Shown piece after piece: positions 12,311-23,405 of a stretch of DNA of 64,000 nt (position 1 is the stretch's first letter; each line of letters opens with the position of its first letter). The position numbers and the translations under genes are program-made. Source of the DNA: Thermothielavioides terrestris NRRL 8126 (Eukaryota > Ascomycota > Sordariomycetes > Sordariales > Chaetomiaceae); contig NC_016460.1 of the NCBI RefSeq assembly GCF_000226115.1, positions 3,844,001 through 3,908,000 on the forward strand, given 5' to 3'. The notes beneath the pieces were generated by a model. The model had not been told where the DNA came from. It saw nothing but the letters and a program-made list of their open reading frames with translations, and made no database searches.

Positions 12311-15300
12311 ATGGCCGAACAACAGTCGACGTCGAGGCGGACGAAGCCCGCCAGCGATGATGCCGTCGGAAACTTCGTGATAGACGGTGAGATAGGAAAG
12401 GGGAGCTTCGCCCAGGTTTACTCTGGTCGCCACAAGGTTAGCTCGATCCCGCCGCTTCTGTTTGGACCGTCTTGGGAGGCTGCTGCTCCCGCCGAGTAGG
12501 GAGACGGTCTTACCGCAGACCCCACCACCGTGGCTGCGAACCTTGACGGTCACCCTTCTTCACACCTGCATGGTCCTCTGCTAACATCTGCTGCCTGCAA
12601 AGGTTACCGGTGCCATGGTCGCCATCAAGTCCGTCGATCTTTCGCGCCTGACCAAGAAGCTAAAAGAGAATCTCTACAGCGAGATTAAGATTCTCAAGAG
12701 GCTCCGGCATCCTCATATCGTCGCCCTTCACGACTGCGTGGAATCCGCTACGCACATCAACCTTGTCATGGAGTACTGCGAGATGGGCGACCTGTCCGTG
12801 TTCATCAAGAGGAGGGACAGGCTGATACAGAACCCGGTCACGCACGAGCTCGCCCGCAAATACCCCGTGGCCCCTGGTTCTGGCCTGAACGAAGTCGTCA
12901 CCCGCCACTTCTTGAAGCAGCTCGCCAGTGCCGTCCGATTCCTGCGGGAAGCGAACCTCATCCACCGCGATATCAAACCTCAAAACCTTCTCCTGCTGCC
13001 TTCGCCGCGGCATCGCGAGACTAAGATGGTGAAGCACATTCTGAGTGCGAGCCACGACTCCCTCACGCCAGCCGCCGGGTTGGCCTCGCTCCCCATGCTT
13101 AAGCTGGCTGACTTTGGCTTCGCCCGGGTGCTCCCCTCGACGTCGCTCGCCGAGACTCTCTGCGGCTCGCCGTTGTATATGGCGCCCGAGATCCTCCGGT
13201 ACGAGAAGTACGACGCGAAGGCCGACCTCTGGTCGGTGGGGACTGTCCTCTACGAGATGACGACAGGAAAGCCCCCGTTCCGGGCCGGCAATCACGTGGA
13301 GCTTCTCAGGAAAATCGAGGCGTCGGATGACGTGATCAAGTTTCCTCGGGACTGCATCGTCAGCTCCGAGATGAAAGGCCTTATCCGCGCATTATTGAAG
13401 CGGAACTCCGTGGAGCGTTTACCCTTTGAGGATTTCTTCGACCACCCCGTTGTTGCCGGCCCCATCCCTGGCCTCGTTGAGGATGACATCCCGAAGCCGG
13501 CGAGTCCCAAACCACCAGACACCCGGAGTGCAGGCAAGCCGGACGAGCTTCAGGCGCTGTCCCGAAGGCAGTCTCAAAGACGGCCCCCCACAGAGCAGGA
13601 GCCTGGGCGGGAACAGGCGGTCCCGCAGTCGCCGAAGCCACGCCGCTCGTCACCCCTGGCGACGCCTATTGAGCCGAAGCCGAATCCGCTGGAACAAGTA
13701 TCCGCCGCGCGCTTGAGCCGCTCGCCGCGACAGGAAGCAGAAGAAGGTCTTGGGATACGACGCCCCACGGGCCAGCCGTCCACCTCGGCGCCTGTTCGGC
13801 CCATTTCTTACGTTGACCGGAACCGGCGGTACTCGAATGCCTCGGTAAAACCGCCTTCCCGCGAAGCTCAGCCCGCATCGGGACCCGGACAAGAAGTTGT
13901 TGCCACTCGCACTAGGACGCAGAGCACGACGAGCAGGCCTCTTGCGGACGACGAGAAGTCCGCCCAAGACCTGGCGTTCGAGCGCGACTACATCGTCATC
14001 GATAAGATGCACGTTGAGGTCAACGCGCTGGCGGACCAAATCTCGCTCTACCCGCAGCAAGCACAGCCGCCCAAGTCGGGGCAGATCGTCAGGCGCGCCA
14101 CGCAGCAGGGGGCTCCGACCTCGCCAACAGGTGCCGTATCGAGTCCGTCGTCAAGAAATCTCCAGCAGGGGCGGAACGATCACTACCGGCAGCCGTCGTA
14201 TGACAAGGCTTTGTCCAGCAGCCCTAGCTCTAAAGCGTCGGTGATTTCGAAGGCTATCCAGGACGCCAGTCTTCGTTTCTTTGGTTTCAAGTACGCACCG
14301 CCACTGCTCGGCAAGGGGCAGTCGCCGCCGCAGATCTACAGCCCGTTCCCGGCCTACCCGACGCCATCCGTACCGGCCGGTCTGGTCACGGACGGGAAAC
14401 AGGGTACGCCGGTGGACGAAGACGCGCGGGTCGCGCAGTGCATCGAGGAGTACGCGACGCGGAGCGATGTGGTGTACGGCTTCGCCGAGGTGAAGTACAA
14501 GCAGCTCGTTCCGCTGGCCCCGTCGAGCGAACACGGTCTCGGCGGCGTCCCGGCCGACAGGATGGGAGAGGACGACGAGGGGCTCACCGTGGAGGCGGTG
14601 GTCTCCCTGTCGGAAGAGGCCTTGGTTCTCTACGTCAAGGCGCTCTCCCTTCTCGCCAAGTCGATGGACATTGCCAGCCTCTGGTGGACGCGGAAGAACC
14701 GGACGGAGTCGAGCGGCAGCGTTCACTCGGCGACGAGGGACTCGGTCAACACGCAGGCCTTAGCGCTGAAGATCAATGCGGCCGTGCAGTGGATCCGGTC
14801 GCGCTTCAACGAGGTCCTGGAGAAGGCCGAGATTGTCCGGCTAAAGCTGATCGAAGCGCAGAAGCAGCTGCCCGAAGAGCACCCGAGCCATCCGGCCAAC
14901 CACCCGGAGACGAAGGCGGTCAGCGGTTCCGGGGCCGAGGGAGTCTTCCTCTCGGCGGGGCTTAGCGCCGAGAAGCTGATGTACGACCGAGCCGTGGAGA
15001 TGAGTCGCACGGCCGCTATCAACGAGATCGCGAGCGAAGATCTCCCCGGCTGTGAGATATCGTATATCACCGCCGTCCGCATGCTCGAGGCCGTGCTCGA
15101 CAGCGATGATGACCACCTGCCGAAGCGCCGCGTGTCGACGTCGTCGTCTAAGGACGAAAGGCCCGGCGCTGCTGCTGAGGAAACCCCCGGCGAGATGAGC
15201 AGCGACGATAAGCAGACAGTGCAAAAGTGTAAGCCCGCAATGTTTCTCCCCCTCCTCCCCCCCCCCCCCCCCCCCCCCGCTTGTCCGCGCCCATTCCGTC

Positions 15301-15501
15301 GCCACATTGATGTTGACTATCCTTGTAGTGATTCAGATGATCAACGGCAGGCTTGCCAGTCTCCGGAAGAGGATGCAAGTGATTGCTGCGGCGTCTAAGG
15401 CTCAGCAGCAACAACAACAACAACAGCAACAGCAACAACAGCAACAGATGGTTGCTCGACGGCGCAGCGGCGACGTCACGCCGCGCAGTGTGCCGGCTTG
15501 A
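12311..15501 (+). CDS. atg1: Serine/threonine protein kinase ATG1 (974 aa, 3 exons)
   Basis: Exons 12311-12436, 12603-15228, 15329-15501. Atg1/ULK is the kinase that starts autophagy, acting with Atg13 and Atg17 at the pre-autophagosomal structure. The N-terminal kinase domain (about residues 20-330) shows [13 protein letters not shown] with the ATP-binding Lys at about 51, [10 protein letters not shown] (catalytic Asp about 165), DFGFAR (about 212) and [13 protein letters not shown] long Pro/Ser/Arg-rich linker follows, then the conserved C-terminal helical region that binds Atg13 in the family ([39 protein letters not shown]). The first intron (166 nt, branch TGCTAAC) lies right after RHK in the glycine-loop region; removing the second restores [12 protein letters not shown]. 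Oddities: intron 2 contains a run of 22 C, and the last exon encodes 15 Gln before the end. ATG at 12311 precedes a typical Atg1 N-terminus. Very confident. Confidence 0.96.
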
Positions 15502-17132
15502 GGTCGGCGTGTACAGACAGGTTTGATGAAGACGGGTAACGAGAGAGAGTGACGAAACGCATCGGAGTTCGCATTATCATTACCACTACTACTACCCGTG
15601 GGAGACTACTACTACTGCTATTTACTAGGGAAGGAGCTCACGTCCCGGTGCTGACGTTTTCCGGTCCCCTCTCTCCCCCAAGAGACTCTGGCGTTTTGGG
15701 GCCGCTTGAGTGATACCGATGAGGAGAGGCCGAGCTTGCATTGCTCTGCTCTGCTTCTGTTCGAATTACGTTTTCTTTTCTATCCAAGGGGTCTCCAACG
15801 AACGATTCATGCATCGGTGTTGGTGGTTTCTTTTGGTTTTCTCCCATACGGTTCAATGCGGCTCGAATCAAATCGGATCTTTTCTTTTTGGAGAACGTGG
15901 TTCTGGGGGCAACTGGCATGCTGGGCATAGCGGCGGCGCTGCCGGGTGAGCGGCCCTGCCTCACCTCGCTCCAACCCGGAGGATGTAACGGGACTCTGGG
16001 AGTTTATCTTGGGATCAGGGCTGTGGGCTTGCTGAGGTCTGTGGCAATTATTATCATTATGGCTTTTATTATCCATTATTCTTCTTGCTTTCTTCCTCTG
16101 TTTGCCTTTTTGGGTCTGTTTTGGTGTTTTGGAGCGATTGGGAGCTGATCGCCCGAGCTCTGAATACTGTTTTTTTCTTTTTTTTATTATATTTTTTTTC
16201 TTGAAATTTTTGTGGCCATTCTTCATTTTCCCCTTTTCTTGGCTCATATTATAGGGATCTGGTATCATCATCATTATTGCCCGGGGGATAAGAGGAGTTC
16301 TAGGTGGCGATCGCGAGGTACTGAGGTACTCCAGGCGCGGGTTGGCTGGGCATGGAATTGCATGAGCAAGTTAGCTTGATGGATACCATAGCAGAGAAAG
16401 AATGAGACAAATTACGGACAGAAGCTGGGCGGAGAGGGGACTGGTGTGATGTGACATGCTGGATGGCGGTTAGTTTCGTGATGTTCTTCCTGTCCCCTGA
16501 GACCTGAGACGGCAGCTCACTGGCAAGGCCTCGCTTCGTGCTTGTGAGTAGCCCTGCCTATCCGGCTCACAACTTCACGAGAGCTGGGCCAGATCTACAC
16601 TGGCCCGAGGCGCTGGCCCTTCTATATAGGTGCAGATTCCACATTGTGCCTCCGGCATTCAGGATACTGGCCGTTATGAGCCGCTTAGACTGTGTAGATT
16701 TGATACCTGACGCACAGCGGCTCCAGCATGTATTCCATACGACTTTGTTGAAGCGAAGCTTCAATGACGATGCCTTTCGAATGTGTACTGTATACATAGA
16801 GGAAGCGAGGAAGGAGGCTTCGGTTCATTTACCAGGCCAATCCTCCAGAGTTTCTCGTACGTGGATTGGATGCCACAGCTGTGCCGTGTCTTGGCGGTGG
16901 AGATGTCCCCGATCTTTTCTCCATCTTTCCCCCTTTTGGCTATGTCCCCTCACAGTGCCGATCCTGGAACGACGTAGAATAGTGATATCTGGGTACTGAC
17001 TGCGTCGTCGGCTTGCGGTATATGTCGGGTCATCGATGGCCGCTTGACGTATCTCGAGAACGTGGTGTGGTGGGCGCTGTCGAGGGCGACGTCGACGTTA
17101 TATGGTGTGGCGGTGTGGCTTAGCCACTGCAA

Positions 17133-17268
17133 GGGTTCGACCACTGCGAGCCAGTTCGACGGTTCGACCACTGCGAGCCGGTTCAACTACTGCGAGCCGG
17201 TTCGACCACTGCGAGCCGGTTCGACCACTGCGAGCCGGTTCGACCACTGCGAGCCGGTTCGACCACCC
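17133..17268. repeat. 19-bp tandem repeat array
   Basis: About six to seven head-to-tail copies of the unit GTTCGACCACTGCGAGCCG, with small variants (CCAGTTCGAC at the left, one GTTCAACTAC copy). The last copy breaks off in GTTCGACCACCCGGG and runs straight into telomere-like repeats. No coding role is evident, and the unit length is not a multiple of three. Confidence 0.9.
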
Positions 17269-17333
17269 GGGTTAGTGGTTAGGGTTAGGGTTAACGGTTA
17301 GGGTTAGTTTTTTTTTTTTTTTTTTTTTTTTTT
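17269..17333. repeat. Interstitial telomere-like repeat followed by a long T-run
   Basis: The + strand reads GGGTTAGTGG, then TTAGGGTTAGGGTTAACGG, TTAGGGTTAG, then about 26 T. TTAGGG is the telomere repeat of filamentous ascomycetes. Read on the - strand this is poly(A) joined directly to CTAACCCTAACC. It sits between two ordinary genes, so it is interstitial. Origin (end-joining scar, retroposition or part of a mobile element) is not decided by the sequence. Confidence 0.85.
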
Positions 17334-17937
17334 ACCTCCTCTCTCCCAGCTAGCTAGCTCGGGTGGTCGTCGGCTACAGTAGGCTACGGGTGGCGATCGC
17401 ATCGGCCTCGGCCCGTTCAAGCTTCGCTTCACCACTTACTGGGGCGTGGCACAGTCAAGGGTCTTGTACATATATATCCGGAAGGGGGGACTCGGGCTGA
17501 ACTGAATGTGGAAGCTGATGTAACGCTGCAACTGCGGCACGTCCCTGCAGCTACGGATGTCGCTTGTCCTGTAGGTTGTTACTTACATGCAATCGTGTCC
17601 TGTTCCGCGCACCCTCCGTGCGGGGGTTCCATTTCAAGTCGCTACTTTCAGGACACTTAGAGGTTTCGACACGGTAGTACTAATCCTCGGCGTGTCTGGG
17701 TCAGCTCTGGCACGCCCGTTACTCGCGTTACTCGCGGCCAACCCGGCGGGTGATGAGCGGCGCTGTGCGTCTTGTCGGTTGGGTCGCTTTCCCTCTAACT
17801 AGGGCACTGCTTTCGGGCACCTGGAATTGACACGCAGACTGAGCCGCGGTTCGTCCTTTCCAACTATATATAGGTACCTTACCTAATTACAGACGTCTCC
17901 AAACAAGGAACCGCACCGGCGCCGCGGAGAAACGATC

Positions 17938-19422
17938 ATGGACCCCTCTACCGAGACCAGTCCTCTCGTCAACCAGCTCTCGGCACCCTCCGTCCCGCCC
18001 GACCTGGCCGCCTTACCAAACCCAGCGCCCTCCAGCACCAGCACCAGCACCAGCACCGGCAGACGCGGACCCCAAGACGACGCCGCCCTCCTCGCCGCCT
18101 GGCAGATCTCCCCGTCGACGCACGCCCACATCCTGCACACCCAGATCTTGCCGCGTGAGCTACACCCCTTTCTGCCCAACCCCGCCAGTAGCTCCGACGC
18201 CAGCCCGCCGTCCCGCGCCCGGCCCCTGGCAGTGTTCATCCTCGGCCAGACCGGCGCCGGCAAGACCCGTCTCGCGCCCCTGCTCCTGTCCGCCATGTCC
18301 AGTAGTACCTCCCCATTCTCACCCTCCCCTTGTCCCCCGCCACCACCAGCACCACCACCTCCTCCTCCTGCGGCTCCTTTTCCTCCAGCAGGCCCCCCAA
18401 CAACGGGAATAGAAACCACCAACCCGCCCAAAACGCTGCACCTGATAGCAGACACCTACAAGACCTACCACCCGCACTACGCTACCGCCCTGGCGGCGGC
18501 GCCGCACCTCGCGTCGCGGCTCGCCTCGCGCGACGCCGCGCGCTGGCTGCGCGCCGTGTGCGCGTGTGCGGCGCGGCACGGCGTCGCGCGCGTGCTGGTC
18601 GAGAGCGCGTGTCGGGCGCGGGGGGATCTGCAGGGTCTTGTTGGGGCGTTTTCGGTTCCGTTTTCGGTTTCGTTTTCGGGGGGGCAGGAGGAGGAGGAGG
18701 AGGAGGAGGAGCAGGGGGGCGTGGTGGGAAGGGGATGGGGGCGGATAGTAGCTCGCGGCGAGCAAGGGCGGGATGGCAACGGCTTCACCAACACCAACAA
18801 CTCCACCACCAACACCAACGGCTCGCCGACGACGGAGGCAGACGCTATGGCCGAGCACGCCGCCGCGCCGCAAAACGAAAACGGAGAACCGCGCAGGTAC
18901 CGCGTCCGGGTGGCGGTCCTGGCCGTGCCCGCAGCGCTGAGCCGGCTGGGGATCCTGGTGCGGTACCACCGGCGGCTGCCGGAGGCCGGGTCGCGCGGGC
19001 TGCCGGTGCGGCTGACGCCGCGGCGGGTGCACGACGAGAGCTTCGCCGGCCTGGCGGAGGCGGTGCGGTGGCTGGACGGCCACGGGCCGGAGCAGGCGGC
19101 GGTGGAGAGGGTCGTGGTCGTTCGGAGGAACGTGGTGGTGGCGTACGCGGATGAGAGGGGCCAGGACGGGCGGTGGATGCGCGGCGGGGAGGGCGGCGGG
19201 GCGCTGCGGGCGTTGGAGGCCGAGCGCGAGCGGCCGCTGTCTGTGGAAGAGCGCCGGGCGGCAGGGGAGGATATCGCGGCACTGCGGAGTCTGGGGGATC
19301 CCGAGGTGGACAGGGAGCTGGACGAGATCGAGGCGCTGATCGCAGCACTGGGAGTGGAAGAGCAGCGGGCGCCTGCAGCGGCAACCCTTTTCGACGCAGA
19401 AGCCTTCGTGTCGACGAGCTGA
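17938..19422 (+). CDS. Zeta-toxin-type P-loop kinase domain protein (494 aa)
   Basis: Single open frame; ATG at 17938. A Walker A motif GQTGAGKT lies at residues 103-110 after a strand AVFIL, and DTYKTYHPHY at about 172-181 matches the D-x-[YF]-[RK]-x-[YLF]-[HL]-P segment of the zeta toxin / UDP-N-acetylglucosamine kinase family (PF06414). A further block RDAARWLRAVCACAARHG...LVESACR (about 198-226) fits the following helix and the E-[TS]-[TA] strand. Low-complexity stretches interrupt it: Pro-rich (about 129-153) and Glu-rich plus Asn/Thr-rich (about 250-300); either could hide an unspliced intron, since both are stop-free by composition. Family members in bacteria phosphorylate UDP-GlcNAc, but many fungal relatives have no known role and no antitoxin partner; none is visible beside this gene. 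No signal peptide. Function beyond NTP-dependent kinase is not claimed. Confidence 0.75.
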   Translation: MDPSTETSPLVNQLSAPSVPPDLAALPNPAPSSTSTSTSTGRRGPQDDAALLAAWQISPSTHAHILHTQILPRELHPFLPNPASSSDASPPSRARPLAVFILGQTGAGKTRLAPLLLSAMSSSTSPFSPSPCPPPPPAPPPPPPAAPFPPAGPPTTGIETTNPPKTLHLIADTYKTYHPHYATALAAAPHLASRLASRDAARWLRAVCACAARHGVARVLVESACRARGDLQGLVGAFSVPFSVSFSGGQEEEEEEEEQGGVVGRGWGRIVARGEQGRDGNGFTNTNNSTTNTNGSPTTEADAMAEHAAAPQNENGEPRRYRVRVAVLAVPAALSRLGILVRYHRRLPEAGSRGLPVRLTPRRVHDESFAGLAEAVRWLDGHGPEQAAVERVVVVRRNVVVAYADERGQDGRWMRGGEGGGALRALEAERERPLSVEERRAAGEDIAALRSLGDPEVDRELDEIEALIAALGVEEQRAPAAATLFDAEAFVSTS

Positions 19423-19650
19423 ATACCGAGCACTGAGTCGTGAGACTTGAAAACAGACGAGAATACTCGCCGGGATCTGATGGACATCATCATCATGTTT
19501 ATTCGTCAGGTCAACATACGCCGCACATTACTTTATACAGTCAAAGAGACCGCTCTAGGGTCTAGCCTCCGTCCGTCTATATATATGTGACCGACAATCA
19601 CAAGCAGCAGTGGCGAACTTCATTGGCTTCATAAATGTCTGGTCCAGCTC

Positions 19651-21624
19651 TCAGAGCATGTACCTGAACTCGGGGTTCAGATCCTGTTTCCTCTGCGTCA
19701 GCATTCCCCACGTCCTCGGGCAGAGCACGTCGACATAAAAAAAAAAAAAAAAAAACGACAAGAAAAGGAAACAAAACTCACCCCAAGCTCCACCTTCTCC
19801 GACTCAGTCAAGTTCAGGTCGCGCGGCCGCCTGCTCCGCCGTCTGTTCTCCCAGACGACCGCCAGCGCGTACAGGACGACGGCCAGGGCGCTCAGGCAGA
19901 CGAACGAGATGCAGATGGCGTAACCCTTGTGGTAGAAGGGCGCGTCGCTGGAGACGAACGAGTACGTCGCGATGATGCCGCCGATGTTGCCGAAGCCTGG
20001 GGTGTGAAGAATTGGTCAGCCAACCAAAACCTCCCAACCCCAATCTCTTCTCTCAAGCCATCTTCTTCTTTATAAGGACAGGGGGGGGATTGGGGAGGAA
20101 GTGGGCTAAAAAACACGCACCAATCTGCCAGGCGCTCCCGATGGCGCGGCGGTGGTGCCCGCCCAGGTTCATGTTGAACCAGCACACGATGACGGGCATG
20201 GCCGAGTAGGTGCCCATGCAGGTCAGGAACAGGGCGGCGTACTGGACGGGCAGGTTGTTGTGCACGGTGAGGAGGACGGCGAAGCCGGAGATGGCGATGC
20301 AGATGGCGCCGATGACGAAGAGGAGGCGGTGCTGGATCCAGTCGGAGACGGTGGCGACGATCATGGCGAAGCCGAAGGCCACGGCCCAGGGCGGCACGGA
20401 TCGCAGCTGCGTCGTGATCGGGTCGTAGTGGTAGCTCTGGATGATGGTCGGCGCGAAGTAGGCGTACGAGTAGGCCGGCACGATCAGGCCGAAGTACATG
20501 AAGCCGCCTAGCCAGATCTTGTAGTCCGACATGACGGTCTTGACGTCTCGGAGAGTGATCTTGCGCTCCGCCCCGCTGTGGCCCTGCGACGCTTTGAGCC
20601 GGGCCTTGACGAACTCGCGCTCATCATCGCGGAGCCAGGTCTGTGTCCCGCAAGCAAGAACAGAAAAAAGAAACTGTCAGCCCGCTCCTAAATGACTTGA
20701 CTAGCCCCAATATCGTGGTTTGTGTTTTCTTTTTTTACATACCGTTTGCTCCGGGAACATGGGGAAGGTGAAGAAGAAGATGAGCGCCACGACAACGGTA
20801 AAGCTGCCCTCGATGATGAAGATCCAGCGCCAGCCGCGGTAGCCGCGCATGTGGTCCATCTTGCCGATGGCGGAGGCCAGCAGGCCGCCGAAGGCGCCGG
20901 CCAGCGAGGTGGACGAGAAGAACAGCGAGAAGCGCTTCTGGGCCTCGTGGCGGCGGTACCAGGTCGACAGCAGGTAGAAGCAGCCCGGGAACATGCCGCA
21001 CTCGAAGAGGCCGAGGAAGAAGCGGGTGGCCAGCAGGCCCGAGTAGTTCTGCACCAGGCCCTGGAAGACGGTGACGGCGCCGAAGCCGAGGCAGCAGAGC
21101 GACAGCCAGACGCGCGGCGAGAAGTACTTGAGCAGGATGTTGGACGGGATCTCGCACACGATGTAGGGCACGAAGAAGATGGTCAGGGCCGTGTTGTACT
21201 GGTCGCCGCCCATGCCCAGGTCGGCCTCGAGCCCAAAGGAGCGCGCGTTGGCGATGTTGACGCGGTCGAGGAAGGCCATCAGGTACAGGACCGACACGAA
21301 CGGGACGATGTGCAGGTCGATCTTGGTCGTGATCTTGCGCTCGGTGGTGTGCGGCGGGCACACCACCTCGCCCGACGTCAGCGACGCCGAGTCGTAAGGC
21401 GGCGCGGCCGCGCCATGGCTGGCGACGGCGGGCGCGTTGGCGGGCGCGTGCCTCTTGATATCCTCCTCGTCCGAGGCTGCGGCGCTTGTTAGTTGGGGGC
21501 CAGCGCATGCGAGACAGGAGGGGAGTTGATTGGGAAAGGGGGAGAGGTTTGTCGGCGGTGAACCGTGGTAGGTAGAGCGGCATTCGAGGCTGTATCTGTA
21601 CATACGGTGCTTGAGTTCCGACAT
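19651..21624 (-). CDS. MFS transporter, Dal5/anion:cation symporter family (506 aa, 5 exons)
   Basis: Exons on the - strand: 21624-21606, 21476-20743, 20640-20121, 19996-19782, 19683-19651; introns of 129, 102, 124 and 98 nt, all GT-AG. The translated protein shows the family features: cytoplasmic N-terminus, KIDLHIVPFVSVLYLMAFLD with FLDRVNIANA at the first membrane segment, LATRFFLGLFECGMFPG near segment 4, a central loop with KTVMSDYKIWLGGFMYFG, and the late-half signature MPVIVCWFNMNLGGHHRR. It ends DLNPEFRYML, typical of allantoate/nicotinate-type permeases, so the substrate is probably a small organic anion, amide or vitamin; which one cannot be told. The first intron is the least certain: its removal gives a usual short N-terminus (MSELKHPSDEEDIKRH), but the frame also stays open through it. 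Intron 4 holds a 19-base A-run. Confidence 0.92.
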
Positions 21625-22182
21625 GGTTGCTCTGCTGTGCTTGCTACTTCTCTACTTCTCGCCAATGACCCTCTACAGCGAGAATCGAGGAAGGAGAGAG
21701 ACCAGGCCGGAGTTCCGGACGTTGAGAAGTTTTGGTTGACTTCGGGAAGAGGGAGGGAGAGATCGGCGCACGCAGCTACCGAGGCCTCGCGCTCACGGAC
21801 TTAAGTATCCGTATCCCGCGCGAAATGTGACAGCGTAGTGCAGGTACCTTATGTAGCACCGGGGACTGCGTGCCCCGGCGTCCGAACCTGCTGATCGACG
21901 CTACCGTTGCCTCCGCATGTTGGGATCCCACTGGCCCGGGATCGGGCTTGCGTGTTAGTTATCCACCTTCCAATTTGGGTCGGGGAACGGGAAGCCATGT
22001 GCGACGCGGATGGGGAATTCAGGGACAGGCCCTGCGTGGACTTGTGTGCTTGTGTATCTGCAGTTTGTTGCTATGTATGGCGGCTGATGGCAGTGCTGGC
22101 GATACACTACAGCAGCAAATTGACATATTTACACTTACATGTTCCAGGTTGTGCGCGGTGTGTGCCTTGTGGTGCTGATGGC

Positions 22183-22592
22183 TAAAGAGGTCCCGCCAAG
22201 ACTAATTTCGGCCAATTGTCGGCAATGTTTTTACAACGTTATTACGCAGCCCCGATCGCCAAGGCGTGTATACACTACTATCGCCAAGGCGTTTGCACTA
22301 TCGCCAAGCGGTTAGTTCGCCGGGGGTGCGGGGGGCGGCGCCAGCCCCCCGCTAGTTAGGGTTCGGGTTATAGTTAGGATACGGGTTATAGTTAGGGTAC
22401 AGGTTATCTCGGTTTTCTTTTTTTTTTTAATTTGGTTGAGGTTTTGTAAAGTTGTTGCGACGAGTCTTTGCGATTGTTCATTGTTGATGTTGCTCGAAGT
22501 CGTCGAAGTCGTCGCGGCCCCGCTCATGCCGTGGCGATTGTAAATACTTGTAAGCGGCAGTCTCCGAAATTAGTCTTGGCGGGACCTCTTTA
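22183..22592 (+). mobile_element. MITE-like element, copy 1
   Basis: 410 nt bounded by perfect 29-nt terminal inverted repeats that start TAAAGAGGTCCCGCCAAG (22183-22211 and the reverse complement 22564-22592), including a TA at each end, as left by TA-targeting (Tc1/mariner-type) transposition. Inside are CCAATTGTCGGCAATG, a GC-rich hairpin (about 22328-22352), telomere-like runs (GTTAGGGTTCGGGTTATAG and variants, 22354-22410) and a T-run. It has no transposase frame and so would be non-autonomous. Two more copies lie in the window. Confidence 0.9.
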
Positions 22593-23405
22593 TGTAGCCA
22601 TAACCCTTGTGGTGCGAATTTTGCGGCTGTCGACTGGGGCGACGGATCGGATCGGCAGCGAGCTAGACTGCTTCTGTGGTGAGATGGAAGGCTAGTGTAC
22701 GCTGACGTGAATTCAAGCCTCTCCACAGCCACATCGTGTTCACTTCTTCCCTGCCAAGTGTTGTGTTCACATTCGTTAGTTCAGCGCGGACGGTTTCAGA
22801 TCGCCGAGGCATCTCGGAGCCGGATTTCGGGCCGCTGTCGGTCGTGTGGCGGGCGGCCGTAATCAAGCAAAAGTCTGACAGATGCAGCAATACGTGTCTG
22901 ACCATTGCAATGTTGCCTTTGACGTCGGTCTCCCCAGTGGCAATTCCGAGGGCAAATCTCTTCTTGCATTGTTCATAGTGAGGTAGTGTCAGGTATTCCG
23001 AAGCGTTCTGTACAGAAATTCTCAAGTGTTCCTGTTCCGTCGCTTCCTTTTCGGGCCGCTCATGGCTCCACTGCCAACTCCCGGCCTGGAGGTGGGTCCG
23101 GCACGAGATCGGAGGGAAAGTGCATCGCAAGGATCTGAGCTGAGTCAGATGGGGACCTGACAAGCGCATGCAAAAGCACTGATGCCTTTTGATACGAACA
23201 ATCTAAGCCTTGCGAGATTTCAGCTTCATTTCTCAGTTCTAAAATCAGACTTTGCAAACTACGGAAGACAAGCGGATGTGCTGTTGTGAGTGGTGTGGCA
23301 TCCGCAGGTGGTCAAAGCTCATCATGCAGGGGTCCAAGGCATCTGCAGCCCAACTCGGCATCCCCGAGTCGGCTCAAGATTTTGCGGGGAAAAAAGGGTA
23401 GGCGT

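Larger units (their letters stand above)
15502..17937. other. Intergenic region with low-complexity and telomere-like repeats
   Basis: The first 700 bases are the likely ATG1 3' UTR and contain T-rich stretches (about 16170-16240). The middle part (16.3-17.1 kb) has no recognisable gene; short frames at 16538-16999 match nothing I know. A 19-bp tandem array and a telomere-like patch with a T-run lie at 17133-17333 and are listed separately. The last 300 bases up to 17937 are the probable promoter of the P-loop gene, with a TATATATAGG motif near 17865. Confidence 0.5.

Noticed and set aside
16538..16999. 153-codon frame downstream of ATG1
   Set aside because: No recognisable motif on either strand and no supporting splice sites; left as intergenic.
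17133..17268. CRISPR-like reading of the 19-bp repeats
   Set aside because: Units are head to tail with no unique spacers, and the genome is fungal.
22312..22732. Small frames reading EVPPRLISE...AYKYLQ in the MITE-like copies
   Set aside because: The shared peptide comes from the terminal inverted repeat, recurs in every copy and has no conserved start or length. It is a likely source of spurious gene calls, not a gene.
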